DNA of 38,356 bases from Catenulispora rubra. GTDB taxonomy: Bacteria; Actinomycetota; Actinomycetes; Streptomycetales; Catenulisporaceae. Positions 24,540 to 32,253 of this stretch are shown piece after piece (position 1 is the first letter of the stretch; the number at the start of each line of letters is the position of its first letter). Location: the NCBI RefSeq assembly GCF_015356825.1, contig NZ_JAACYW010000087.1, positions 1 through 38,356 of the forward strand. The letters run 5' to 3'. Below the pieces are notes generated by a model. That model had not been told where the DNA came from, ran no database searches, and saw only the letters and a program-made list of their open reading frames with translations. The translations under genes and the position numbers were made by a program.

Positions 24540-25192
24540 GAGACACCGCCTCCGAAAGTGAGCCCGTCGCCGCGCATGCGTCGTTCCGCCTGGGTCAGCA
24601 CACCGCGGTCCGGGATCCCCACCAGCAGCAGGGCCTGGTCGTCGGCGAACACCTGCATCTCCGTGTTCTCCACGAGGCGGTCGGCGTTGCCGGCGTAGCG
24701 GCGCCGGCCCAGCGGCGTGCGGGGCAGCAGGCGCTGGTTGGCCGAGCCCCGCCAGGCCAGCCGGGTCGGCTCCGCGACCCGGAACCGGCCGGTGATCAGG
24801 GCGTCGGCGCTGTCCGCCAGACGCCGGGCGGCCGGGCCGAGGCTGGCGAGTTCGTCTTCTTCGTAGCCGGTGTAGACGAGCACGTCGGCTTCGCGGCCCA
24901 CAGCGGTCGCCTCGTCGCGGGCCGAGTCCAGGAAGTCGGCGAGCGCCGCCGCCTGTTCCATGGGCTCGCCGCCGCTGACCGTGATGCCGGTCGCGCCCAG
25001 ATCCAGGAAGTCGCGCCACAGGGCGGTCAGCTCCTCCAGCGTGACCTCGCGGCCGCCGTCGGCGTCCCACGTGTCGCGCGACATGCAGCCCGGGCAAGCC
25101 AGCGGGCAGCCCTGCACCCACAGCACGAAGCGGCGCCCCGGGCCGAGCACCTCGACCAGTCCGGGTGCGGTGCGGCTGAGCTGAAGGGTCAT
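24527..25192 (-). CDS. NrdG-like radical SAM protein
   Basis: A 221-residue single-domain radical SAM protein. The cluster motif is GCPLACPGC with Cys29, Cys33 and Cys36, followed by DTWDADGG and the SAM-binding ITVSGGEPMEQ (GGEP). It resembles activating enzymes such as NrdG (anaerobic ribonucleotide reductase activase) and QueE-like small proteins, but no glycyl-radical partner is encoded nearby, so its target is probably one of the operon proteins. The ATG overlaps the AAA+ stop by ATGA; an upstream extension in the same frame is inside that gene and is discarded. It should need low-potential electrons and be oxygen-sensitive. It might modify a peptide, a nucleotide or a protein; the sequence does not say which. 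Confidence 0.9.
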   Translation of the reverse strand: MTLQLSRTAPGLVEVLGPGRRFVLWVQGCPLACPGCMSRDTWDADGGREVTLEELTALWRDFLDLGATGITVSGGEPMEQAAALADFLDSARDEATAVGREADVLVYTGYEEDELASLGPAARRLADSADALITGRFRVAEPTRLAWRGSANQRLLPRTPLGRRRYAGNADRLVENTEMQVFADDQALLLVGIPDRGVLTQAERRMRGDGLTFGGGVSWRP

Positions 25193-27183
25193 CGGTCGAC
25201 CTCCGCGGTCCAGTACTCGCCTTCGGTGACGCTGAGGATCGACAGCGTCTCCCCGGCACCGGCCGGTCGTTGGAACAGCTCGCGGGACAGGGGGTTGATC
25301 AGCGCGGCCTCGACGACGTGGCCGATGCCCCGGCCGCCCTGGGTGCCGGCGCGTTCCAGGGCGACGTCCAGCAGCGTGGCGCGGGCTTCGGCGCTCACTT
25401 CGAGCACGGCGCCGTGCACCGCCGCCAACCGACCGGCCACCGCGGCCAGGCATCTGTCCAGGATCCACTCGACGCTCTCCTTGTCGATGAAGCCCATGTC
25501 GACGAACCCGTCACCGAACCGGTTCCGGAGCTCGGGCCGCTTGATCTCCTTGTCGAAGAAGTCCTCGAAGGCCTTGCGCAGCAGCCTGGAGACCGTGGCG
25601 GGTTCGACGGCGGCGGTCAGGACCGGCTGGCCGTTCTTGTCGAACACGCCGAGGTTGGAGGTGAAGATCAGGACGCAGTCGGTGAAGTACACGGTGTCGC
25701 CGCGGCCGTCGGTGAGCCGGCCGTCCTCCAGGATCTGCAGGAAGATGTCGAAGACCCGATTGTCGGCCTTGTCGATCTCGTCGAAGAGCACGACGCTCAT
25801 CGGGTCGGCCCGGACGCCGTTGGTCAGCTCGCCGCCGGACTCGTGGCCGACGAAGCCCGGCGGGGCGCCGATGAGCCGGTCGCGGGCGTGTTCCTGGCTG
25901 AACTCGCTCATGTCGAAGCGCAGGGGCAGGGCGTCGTCCCCGAACAGCATCGTGGTGATGCCCTTGGCCAGCTCGGTCTTGCCGACCCCGGTGGGCCCGG
26001 ACAGGAAGAGCACGCCGCGCGGCCGGCGCGGGGAGCTGCTGGACTGTGCGCCGGTCAGGTTGGTCGCCGAGCGCATGAAGATGTCGACCGCCTTGCGCAC
26101 GGCGGCCTTCTGACCGACGACGCGCTTGTTGAGATACGCCTCGCCGTCGGCGATGCGTGTGCGCAGCACGTCGCTGTTCCACGGGTTGTCGACCACGCCG
26201 ATGCGGTAGAGCCGCACGGCGTCGTCCAGCCGCTCCGGCGGCAGCTTCCGGTCCTGGGCCAGCCTGGCCACGGACAGGATCTGGTCGTTGCTCAGTCCGG
26301 CGGTGGAGCGCAGGAGCTTGTCGGCCGCCTGCTCGCGCGCCGCGGCGTCCCCGGTGTGGCCGGTGTGGCCGGTGTGGCCGTTGGCGGCGAAGAGCTGGGC
26401 GACCACGTGCCCGCACGCCGCCTTGCGCTGCCGGCTGTCGCCGGCCGGGACGCTGACCACCCGGATGCGGTGGTTGGCGGTGTCGAACTCGGCCGGCAGC
26501 TCGTCCTGGCGCTCGACGAGCCAGAACACGGTGTTGTAGGGCGTGACGGGCTCCGGGCCGGGGACGGCCGAGGCGCTGTGGCCCAGCGCCTCGGCGGCGG
26601 CGAAGAAGCCACGGCCGTCGGCGCTGAGTTCGGAGCGCGGCGAGCCGAGCCGGGAGGTGTAGGGGAAGACCACCGCGATCGCCGGGCCCCGGTGGCCCAC
26701 GGCCGCCACCAGCGCCTGCCGCAACCGGCCGTAGGGGATCGAGCCGGGGGCCTCGCCGAATCGGGCGCCGCCGCCGGTCGAGGGCCTGGCCACGTCCAGC
26801 GCCGCCAGAGCCGGGGGCAGTTCCAGACGATCGGTGAACGTCGTGATCTGGAAGCCGTCGCGCACGATGTCGTGGACCGCGACCGCGCCGAAGCCGCGCG
26901 CCTCGCAGATGCGCTCGATCGCCTCGACCATCGAGTACGGGGCCAGGTCTGAAGCCTCGGCGTCGTTCTCGGCCTGGTAGTTCTCAGAGTTCTCAGAGTT
27001 CTCAGATCCGTCGGCCTCGTCGGGCTCGCTGTCGTTCTCGGCCTCGTCGTCGACGGCCGGAGGCAACAGGAAGACGTCCCGGACGTTGCCCGACAACAGG
27101 ATCTGGGGCTGGACCGGGAGCGCGAGGTCGACCTCGCGGTACCACGCGGGCAACACGGCGGCGTGGTCTGTCGGTTCGCTCAC
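25189..27183 (-). CDS. Clp/Hsp100-type AAA+ ATPase with degenerate first AAA module
   Basis: A 664-residue protein. The C-terminal half is a Clp-type AAA+ domain: Walker A GPTGVGKT (Lys402), pore loop GFVG, Walker B VVLFDEID (Glu469), sensor-1 IFTSN, Arg finger ELRNRFG, and a sensor-2 helix at GGRGIGHVVE. Residues about 110-270 look like a worn first AAA module without Walker A: IAVVFPYTS for Walker B, NTVFWLVERQDELP for sensor 1 and IRVVSVPAGDSRQR for the finger region. The N-terminus has ILLSGNVRDVF, and an acidic Ser-Glu-Asn triplet repeat follows. It may unfold or remodel the CHAT protein or the coiled-coil protein. No ClpP-binding loop was identified. ATGA overlaps on both sides tie it to its neighbours. 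Confidence 0.9.
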   Translation of the reverse strand: MSEPTDHAAVLPAWYREVDLALPVQPQILLSGNVRDVFLLPPAVDDEAENDSEPDEADGSENSENSENYQAENDAEASDLAPYSMVEAIERICEARGFGAVAVHDIVRDGFQITTFTDRLELPPALAALDVARPSTGGGARFGEAPGSIPYGRLRQALVAAVGHRGPAIAVVFPYTSRLGSPRSELSADGRGFFAAAEALGHSASAVPGPEPVTPYNTVFWLVERQDELPAEFDTANHRIRVVSVPAGDSRQRKAACGHVVAQLFAANGHTGHTGHTGDAAAREQAADKLLRSTAGLSNDQILSVARLAQDRKLPPERLDDAVRLYRIGVVDNPWNSDVLRTRIADGEAYLNKRVVGQKAAVRKAVDIFMRSATNLTGAQSSSSPRRPRGVLFLSGPTGVGKTELAKGITTMLFGDDALPLRFDMSEFSQEHARDRLIGAPPGFVGHESGGELTNGVRADPMSVVLFDEIDKADNRVFDIFLQILEDGRLTDGRGDTVYFTDCVLIFTSNLGVFDKNGQPVLTAAVEPATVSRLLRKAFEDFFDKEIKRPELRNRFGDGFVDMGFIDKESVEWILDRCLAAVAGRLAAVHGAVLEVSAEARATLLDVALERAGTQGGRGIGHVVEAALINPLSRELFQRPAGAGETLSILSVTEGEYWTAEVDR
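26351..26380. repeat. 9-bp tandem array in AAA+ gene
   Basis: Three to four exact units of plus-strand CCGGTGTGG encode the His-Thr-Gly triplet repeat between the degenerate and active AAA modules of the ATPase. Confidence 0.85.
26981..27006. repeat. 9-bp tandem array in AAA+ gene N-terminus
   Basis: Nearly three exact units of plus-strand TTCTCAGAG encode the Ser-Glu-Asn triplet repeat in the acidic linker of the AAA+ protein, within a stretch notably lower in GC than the rest of the gene. Confidence 0.85.
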
Positions 27184-28343
27184 TGCCGGGCTCTCCCTTC
27201 GTCCTTGCGGCGTACGGTGCCCTCGCCGCGGTCCCAGGCGTGCGCGGCGCCGGTGCCGGGCGGCGGGTGGCCGGGGTCGTTGCGGTGGAAGGGCCGCATC
27301 GCGACGCCGGCGGCGACGAAGGACTCTGTGAACCGGGGCAGACCGCTGTCGCAGAACTCCTGCTGGACGGCGGTGTCCCGCTCACGGTCCGCGGCCACGT
27401 CGTCCCGCCGGACCACGGCGGTGACCAGCCGGTCGCGGTCCTGGAAGCGGACGAGCAGGCCGTAGGGGCCGTCGGCGAACGGCGCGACCACGGACTTGGC
27501 CCCGGCCAGGTCCAGCACCGCGCCTTCGGACACGCGGCATCCCAGATCGCGCAGCGCGTTCACCGCGACGGCGGCGACGGCGGCGGTCCGGCGGGCGGCG
27601 TCGGCGCGGCCGACGGCCTCGGTCACAGCCGGGCCCGCCACTTTCAGATCCGCGGCCCCGGTGACGAGGTCGCGCAGCTGCTCCTGCTCGGCCTCCGGCG
27701 CGTCGGCGATCAGGGCCAGCAGGCGCGCCCGGCGGATGTCGGCCTCGCGGGCCGCGTCGCCGGCGATCGCGGCCTTGTTCATCTGGATCTTCATGCTGTG
27801 CAGGGCGGCCTGGACCTGTTGCCTGGTCTCGGCTTCGGCCATCTGGTGCTGGCAGACCTCGACGAATCCGAGAGCGTCCGGCAGGCACCGCGCCCGATAG
27901 TCGTCGACCAGCGCCTCGGCCTCGATGAGCGCCGCCTCCCGCTCGGCGGCCACGACGGCGAGTTCCTCGGCCTCGGTCGGTGCCGCGACCGGCGCCGAGA
28001 GCCGGCCGGCGCCCTCGCGCCGGGTCGACGCCCGTGACAGGGCTTTGCGAAGGCGCTTCTCCCCGACGCGCCGGTGTTCGTCCTCCACCGCCGCGCGCGA
28101 GGTGGCCAGCGCTTCGGCGAGCCTCTGGTTGTGCTGGGCGAGGTCGGCGGACGTACTGCCGTCGCGCGCCGGAGCCGCGTCGGGCACGGCCACCCGGCTT
28201 CCGCCCAGCGCGGCGGCTGCCGCGGCCTGGGTACGGACGCGTCTGAGCTCTGCGATGAGCTCGGCTTCCTGACCGCGCTGGCGTCGCCGTTCTTCGGCTT
28301 CCACATCGCGGAAGCTGTATGAGTAACCCACCCCGGAACTCAC
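27180..28343 (-). CDS. Coiled-coil protein, first gene of CHAT operon
   Basis: A 387-residue protein with no family I recognise. Residues about 10-200 are long charged helices rich in Ala, Glu, Arg and Gln, predicted coiled coil (EEERRRQ-type heptads and LAQHNQRLAEALATSRA). The last 120 residues form a compact domain with beta strands (PYGLLVRFQDRDRLVTAVV) ending near CDSGLPRF. GTG 28343 is chosen because GGGAGGGGG lies just upstream; a TTG eleven codons earlier is the other option. The stop overlaps the AAA+ start (ATGA). It might be a structural filament, an adaptor for the ATPase, or a target of the CHAT protease. It is divergent from the RES toxin pair, sharing a 171-bp control region. 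Confidence 0.75.
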   Translation of the reverse strand: MSSGVGYSYSFRDVEAEERRRQRGQEAELIAELRRVRTQAAAAAALGGSRVAVPDAAPARDGSTSADLAQHNQRLAEALATSRAAVEDEHRRVGEKRLRKALSRASTRREGAGRLSAPVAAPTEAEELAVVAAEREAALIEAEALVDDYRARCLPDALGFVEVCQHQMAEAETRQQVQAALHSMKIQMNKAAIAGDAAREADIRRARLLALIADAPEAEQEQLRDLVTGAADLKVAGPAVTEAVGRADAARRTAAVAAVAVNALRDLGCRVSEGAVLDLAGAKSVVAPFADGPYGLLVRFQDRDRLVTAVVRRDDVAADRERDTAVQQEFCDSGLPRFTESFVAAGVAMRPFHRNDPGHPPPGTGAAHAWDRGEGTVRRKDEGRARQ

Positions 28344-28389
28344 GGGGATCCCCCTCCCAGCGGTGCTCGCCGGCAAGCCCGCACCTCAT

Positions 28390-28417
28390 ATCTGACGGAC
28401 GGACATCTGACGGACGG
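28390..28417. repeat. Two 13-bp direct repeats in divergent control region
   Basis: ATCTGACGGACGG at 28390-28402 and again at 28405-28417, a 15-bp period. They lie 47-75 bases before the coiled-coil gene start, where the CHAT operon promoter should be, and just upstream of the RES-pair promoter. They are candidate activator or repressor sites. Confidence 0.6.
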
Positions 28418-28426
28418 CGGAGGCGA

Positions 28427-28455
28427 TTGCCGACGACATCGTAGCTGACTATTGT
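28427..28455 (+). promoter_or_regulatory. Candidate promoter of the RES toxin pair
   Basis: TTGCCG (28427-28432), a 17-base spacer and TATTGT (28450-28455) form a good actinobacterial promoter. The start codon of the first gene is 60 bases downstream, after a strong GGGAGGGG site. Confidence 0.5.
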
Positions 28456-28465
28456 TCTCAGAACA
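28453..28465. promoter_or_regulatory. Palindrome overlapping the RES promoter -10
   Basis: TGTTCTCAGAACA has perfect 6-bp arms around a central C and overlaps the -10 box of the candidate promoter by three bases, as expected for an autoregulatory operator. Confidence 0.5.
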
Positions 28466-28482
28466 CATAATCGTGAATCTGA

Positions 28483-28495
28483 GTACGACTCGTAC
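28483..28495. promoter_or_regulatory. Second 6-1-6 palindrome in the RES leader
   Basis: GTACGACTCGTAC has perfect 6-bp arms around a central C. Its centre is exactly 30 bp (about three helix turns) after that of the palindrome at 28453, though the arm sequences differ. Confidence 0.4.
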
Positions 28496-28514
28496 GCCGG
28501 AGCCGGGAGGGGCC

Positions 28515-29216
28515 ATGCTGGAGGAGGCGGACCGGGCCGCCATCGAGGCCTACGCGCGCGATCGGGAACGGATCCGGGCCCTGCTGCCGGCGTCGGTCGC
28601 GACCGCCGTCGACGAGGCCCTGGCCCTGCTCGCGGTCGCGGACCCCGGGTCGGAGCAGGAGGCGGACCTGGCGCGGTTCATCGCCGGGGAGCTGCGGGCG
28701 ACGCTGGATCCCGGCGAGTACGGGCCCTTCAATCGTGGCACGGGGACGGCCGAGGCGCAGGATCTCAGCCATCTGCGATTGTTGCTGTTCGGACAACAGC
28801 CGCCCGCCCCCGAACCGCTGGAGCCGCTGGAGCCGCCCGAGCCGTTGGAGTCGCCCGAGCCGCCGGACCCGTTGTGGCAGGCGGTCGTCGACCGCGTCTC
28901 GGCCGCGCCCTCGTACTCGCGCCAGGCACTGTGGAAGACCTTCGGGCAGGATCCGGACGACCCCCGCCTGATCCGGCTCGACCTGCCGGGCGGCGCCGTC
29001 CGGTTCCCGGCGTTCCAGTTCGACGGGTCCGGCGTGCCGCTGCCGGCGGTCCTGGCGGTCAACGAGATCCTCGGCGCCGCCGACGACCCCTGGGCGGTCG
29101 CCGACTGGTGGCTGTTCACCAACCCGTGGCTGGAGTCGGCGCCGGTCGTGGCGCTGGGCACGGTGTCCGACGAGACGCTGGTCGACGCCGCGCGAGCCGT
29201 CGTCGACTGGGACTGA
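28515..29216 (+). CDS. MbcA/Xre-like antitoxin, partner of RES toxin
   Basis: A 233-residue protein. The last 100 residues resemble the toxin-binding (DUF2384/MbcA-like) domain of antitoxins paired with RES toxins: VRFPAFQFDGSGVPLPAV, then DPWAVADWWLFTNPWL. The N-terminal half is helical with an acidic, Pro-rich Leu-Glu-Pro/Glu-Pro-Pro triplet linker; I see no helix-turn-helix, so DNA binding, if any, needs another mode or protein. ATG 28515 is chosen for its GGGAGGGG site; a TTG at 28452 in the same frame lies in the promoter. The toxin gene follows after 54 bp. It should neutralise the toxin by covering its NAD pocket. Confidence 0.8.
   Translation: MLEEADRAAIEAYARDRERIRALLPASVATAVDEALALLAVADPGSEQEADLARFIAGELRATLDPGEYGPFNRGTGTAEAQDLSHLRLLLFGQQPPAPEPLEPLEPPEPLESPEPPDPLWQAVVDRVSAAPSYSRQALWKTFGQDPDDPRLIRLDLPGGAVRFPAFQFDGSGVPLPAVLAVNEILGAADDPWAVADWWLFTNPWLESAPVVALGTVSDETLVDAARAVVDWD
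28811..28865. repeat. 9-bp tandem array in antitoxin linker
   Basis: About six units based on plus-strand GAGCCGCTG/GAGCCGCCC encode the Glu-Pro-Leu/Glu-Pro-Pro tract joining the two halves of the antitoxin. Confidence 0.8.
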
Positions 29217-29270
29217 CCCCGCGCCGGCCGGGGTCCGGCCGGCCCACACCGAGTGAAGGGAGCCGGACCG

Positions 29271-29966
29271 ATGCCCCGGCCGCGAAGACTGTTGGACGCC
29301 CTGCGAGGCGAGCCGGTATCCGAGATCTGGGACGCGGGCACTGTCCTGTACCGGGTCCACCGGAACACGCGCGCCGCCGAGGAGTTCAACCCCGTGCCCG
29401 CAGACCCGCACTTCCAGGGCGGCCGGTTCGACGCGACCCGGTACGGCGCCCCTTATCCGTACTCGTACGTGTCCTTGGACCCGGCCACCGCGATCACCGA
29501 GACCATCTTCCGCGACAAGATCTTCACCGACGACACGCAGTCCACCCCTCGGGTCCGGGTGGCCGACCGGCGGCTGTCCGAGGTCGTGCTGGAGGTGCCG
29601 GCGCGGCTGGTCTCCCTGGTGTCCGGCCCGTCGCTGTCCAGCCTGCACACCGACGCGTGGCTGGTGACGGCCGAGGAGCAGGAGTACGCGTTCACCCGCC
29701 GCTACGGGCACTGGATCAGGGAGATGGTGCCGTGGGCGCAGGGGTTCGTCTGGCATTCCCGCCGCAATCCCCCGGCGACCACCGGCATCCTGTTCGGCGA
29801 CCGGTTCCCCGGCCTCGATCAGGGCGAGGGCGTGCTGAGCCCGGGCAAGGCCGACCCGCTGGACCTCAGGGCCGGCAAGGGACTGCGGCTTGTCAGGGAG
29901 GTGGGCAAGACCTTCCACGTCGCCGTCGCGCCCGAACGCGTCAGGCCGGCGAAGCCTGTGTCGTAG
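29271..29966 (+). CDS. RES-domain toxin (predicted NAD+-consuming)
   Basis: A 231-residue RES-domain protein. The family signature is clear: LYRVHRNT with Arg28, FQGGRFDATRYG, and PYPYSYVSLDPATAITET with Tyr66, Ser68 and Glu77. RES toxins such as MbcT and Xre-RES partners degrade NAD+ by (phosphoro)lysis, arresting or killing the cell when their antitoxin is lost. GGGAG precedes the ATG. It lies 54 bp after the antitoxin, forming a type II module with the toxin second. The final 25 residues, rich in Lys and Arg, are beyond the usual domain. It may guard the adjacent CHAT operon or be an independent addiction or defence module. Confidence 0.9.
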   Translation: MPRPRRLLDALRGEPVSEIWDAGTVLYRVHRNTRAAEEFNPVPADPHFQGGRFDATRYGAPYPYSYVSLDPATAITETIFRDKIFTDDTQSTPRVRVADRRLSEVVLEVPARLVSLVSGPSLSSLHTDAWLVTAEEQEYAFTRRYGHWIREMVPWAQGFVWHSRRNPPATTGILFGDRFPGLDQGEGVLSPGKADPLDLRAGKGLRLVREVGKTFHVAVAPERVRPAKPVS

Positions 29967-30119
29967 CGTCGCCCGGCGAGCCCTCAACCAGTGAATAACG
30001 CCAGGTCACGAAGCGATTAGGGTGAACCCCCGCATGCGCCGACACCGGTGGGGACTCCTGCTACCTTGACTGCCAGCCTGACACCGCCGGAGCGTCTCGT
30101 CGCGAGAGTGAGCACGTCA

Positions 30120-31112
30120 ATGCGCTTCAATGTCCCGCCCGGCTGGCCGACTCCCCCGGAGGGCTGGATCCCCGATCCCGGCTGGCAGCCGGACAACACC
30201 TGGCCGCCGGCGCCTCCCGGATGGCAGTTCTGGGTGGACGTCCCGGCACCGCCGCCACCACCAATACCACCGCCACCGCCCTCAGCCGCCGGCTCGAAGC
30301 TGGACGAGCAGTTGCTGAAGGTCGCCCAGTGGGCCCGCCAGCGGACCGGCAAGCACGACGACCTCCCGGCGGTGGCGTTCTCCGGCCCCGATCCGGCAGC
30401 CAAGTGGTTCGGCCTGGCGACCAGCGTCGCGAAGTTCGGACCGGTGCACTCGGCCCTCAGCTCGGCCGTCCCCGGCGGGGACCAGATCCTGGACCTGGTC
30501 AAGTCGCTCTACGCCATCGAGGACGAGCAGTCGCGGGTCCTGCACAGCATCGACACGAACGTCAAACTCCTGAAAGAGGGCCCCTACCGGGCCGGCCGCC
30601 TGCTCCTGAGCGAAGCCCACCGCCTCGCCGACCACGCCAAGGAGAGCCACCGCCTCCTGGAGACCGCCAAGGACCGCTTCTACGACGCCCAGCCCCTGGC
30701 CTCCTCGGTCCAGGAACGCACCCTGGTCGAGCTGCACCTGGCGCTCGTCTGGCTCGCCCTCGCCCGCCCCGACGACGCCCGCTACTGGCTGGAGCAGGCC
30801 TACCAGTCGGCGCGCCTGGTGATCGACTCCCTGACCCAGCAGGCCGGCGACGTCAAGGTCCTGAAATCCAAGTGGGCCACCACCGCCCTGAGCATCTACT
30901 ACCCGGCCGGCCTGTTCGTGGTCCCCCTCAAGCTCAAACGCCTCTGGAACGCCGATCGCGCCAACGGCGCCCTGACCGCCTTCCTCCCCGTGGCGAACTC
31001 CATCGCCGCCTGCCTGAACAGCCTGAACCTGCACCCGGTCGTCCCCGCTCTCCAGCTCACGACGAACTACGACGGCAGCCGTTTGCTGAGGGAGGTCGGG
31101 CTGCAGGGCTAG
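30120..31112 (+). CDS. Trp/Pro-rich N-terminus helical protein
   Basis: A 330-residue protein. Residues 1-40 are a Trp/Pro/Gly segment (FNVPPGWPTPPEGW, PPAPPGWQFWV) of the kind placed at the N-terminus of many actinobacterial proteins, then a Pro-rich hinge. The rest is helical and TPR-like (LAKE/HLALVWLALARPDDARYWLEQA), with a hydrophobic stretch near 255-270 (YYPAGLFVVPLKLKRL) that is too polar to call a TM segment. Function unknown. I place the start at the ATG before RFNVPP; GTG 30108 four codons earlier is equally possible. It is isolated: 153 bp after the RES toxin, 15 bp before a convergent gene. A short inverted repeat (TCTCG/CGAGA) lies at 30095-30107. Confidence 0.75.
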   Translation: MRFNVPPGWPTPPEGWIPDPGWQPDNTWPPAPPGWQFWVDVPAPPPPPIPPPPPSAAGSKLDEQLLKVAQWARQRTGKHDDLPAVAFSGPDPAAKWFGLATSVAKFGPVHSALSSAVPGGDQILDLVKSLYAIEDEQSRVLHSIDTNVKLLKEGPYRAGRLLLSEAHRLADHAKESHRLLETAKDRFYDAQPLASSVQERTLVELHLALVWLALARPDDARYWLEQAYQSARLVIDSLTQQAGDVKVLKSKWATTALSIYYPAGLFVVPLKLKRLWNADRANGALTAFLPVANSIAACLNSLNLHPVVPALQLTTNYDGSRLLREVGLQG

Positions 31113-31127
31113 GCCGTAGGCCGCGCA

Positions 31128-32252
31128 CTAGCTGAAAACATCGCCGGCCCTCTCGGCGAGCACGGCAGCCGCCGGGAACCGCCGCTCGGCCTGCGTCCAG
31201 CGCCAGTGGAAGTCGCCGGCGAGCCGTTCGGGAAGCAGGTCCGGTGCGACCTGGCCGGCGAGTACGGCCAGCGGTCCGACGACGTAGTTCGCGGCGAGCG
31301 CCGGTAGGGCCTGGAACTCGCCGACCTGCACGCTCGCCGCTTCGATGAGCGAGGGGCTGGTGTGGCCGCCAGCGGTGGAGTCGTACCACTGGCGGTAGCC
31401 CGGGACGCGGCCGATGCGTTCGACGAGGCCGGCGCGGAGTTGGGCCGCCTCGCCGGCCAGGCCTGCGGCGGCGCACTCGGCGGCCGCGAGCAGTTCCACG
31501 GCCATCGCGTACGCCTCGGCGGCGAGCAGGCCGGAGCCGAATTCGATCGGGGCCGGGACCGGTCCTCGGGTGACGACGGCGGCCAGGTGGTCCAGGTGCG
31601 CGCCGTTGTGGACGCCGTGGCAGATCCGGCCGCGATAGCCGGGCGCGCGACCGGGCTCACCGGCCACCAGCACCAGCCGGGAGCGGCCGCCGGTGGGCAG
31701 GGCCAGCCAGCAGCGCCAGGTCAGCCCGCGGGTCATGGCAGGGGCCTGCACCACCTCGTAGGGGTAGCCCAGCGGCGTGGGACGCCACCTGCTCCCCCAC
31801 CCCAGGTGGTCGGCCACGCCGGACCAGACGGGCGGTTCGTCGGTCTGGATCCGCCGGACCTCCAGCAGGGAGTCGCAGAACCGGCCGATCGCGCGCCAGG
31901 CCGCCTCGGTCCGCGCCGACGGCGTGACGACCGGCTCGGGCTCGTCGGCGCCGTCCTGTCCGTAGGCTTGCGGCAGACGTCCGGCGAGCTGCCGCAACGC
32001 ACGCAGCCGCTGTGCGAACCGGCCCCCACACGCCAGACCCGACTCCCGCACCACGTCATCGAGCCCTCGGACGGCGGCATCGACCCCGAGGACCAGGCAC
32101 CCGAGCATGACCTCGGCCCACCCGCGCAGCGTCCAGTCCCGGGCCTCCCGGCCCAGAGCCGGCACGGCCGCGGCGGCCTCACCGGAGCGGCGGGCCCACT
32201 GGTAGGCGGCGTCGTCGTCGATCCGCAGGTTCAGCGGGAACACGCGAGGCAT
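31128..32252 (-). CDS. Unknown His-rich protein coupled to TauD-like enzyme
   Basis: A 374-residue protein I do not recognise. The striking motif is CHGVHNGAHLDHL, with His212, His215, His219 and His222, followed by Glu237 and Glu246 in IEFGSGLLAAEAYAMAVEL. The arrangement recalls metal sites of helical metallohydrolases, where a His motif is followed by a Glu-bearing helix, but it is not HExxH; I treat the link as a guess. The N-terminal 100 residues are helical. The ATG is two bases after the dioxygenase stop and has GGGAG seven bases upstream, so the two genes form an operon and may act on the same substrate. Confidence 0.75.
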   Translation of the reverse strand: MPRVFPLNLRIDDDAAYQWARRSGEAAAAVPALGREARDWTLRGWAEVMLGCLVLGVDAAVRGLDDVVRESGLACGGRFAQRLRALRQLAGRLPQAYGQDGADEPEPVVTPSARTEAAWRAIGRFCDSLLEVRRIQTDEPPVWSGVADHLGWGSRWRPTPLGYPYEVVQAPAMTRGLTWRCWLALPTGGRSRLVLVAGEPGRAPGYRGRICHGVHNGAHLDHLAAVVTRGPVPAPIEFGSGLLAAEAYAMAVELLAAAECAAAGLAGEAAQLRAGLVERIGRVPGYRQWYDSTAGGHTSPSLIEAASVQVGEFQALPALAANYVVGPLAVLAGQVAPDLLPERLAGDFHWRWTQAERRFPAAAVLAERAGDVFS

Positions 32253-32253
32253 G

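Noticed and set aside
21231..25259. Reading the kinase gene from a start at 25259
   Set aside because: The added 240 residues are the out-of-frame shadow of the radical SAM gene; GTG 24539 has a good GGAGG site.
30095..30107. Transcription terminator between the RES toxin and the Trp-rich gene
   Set aside because: The inverted repeat has only 5-bp arms and no T-run; it lies within the leader of the downstream gene.
31128..32252. HExxH zinc metallopeptidase
   Set aside because: The motif is HNGAHLDH, not HExxH; only a loose resemblance remains, so no peptidase call is made.
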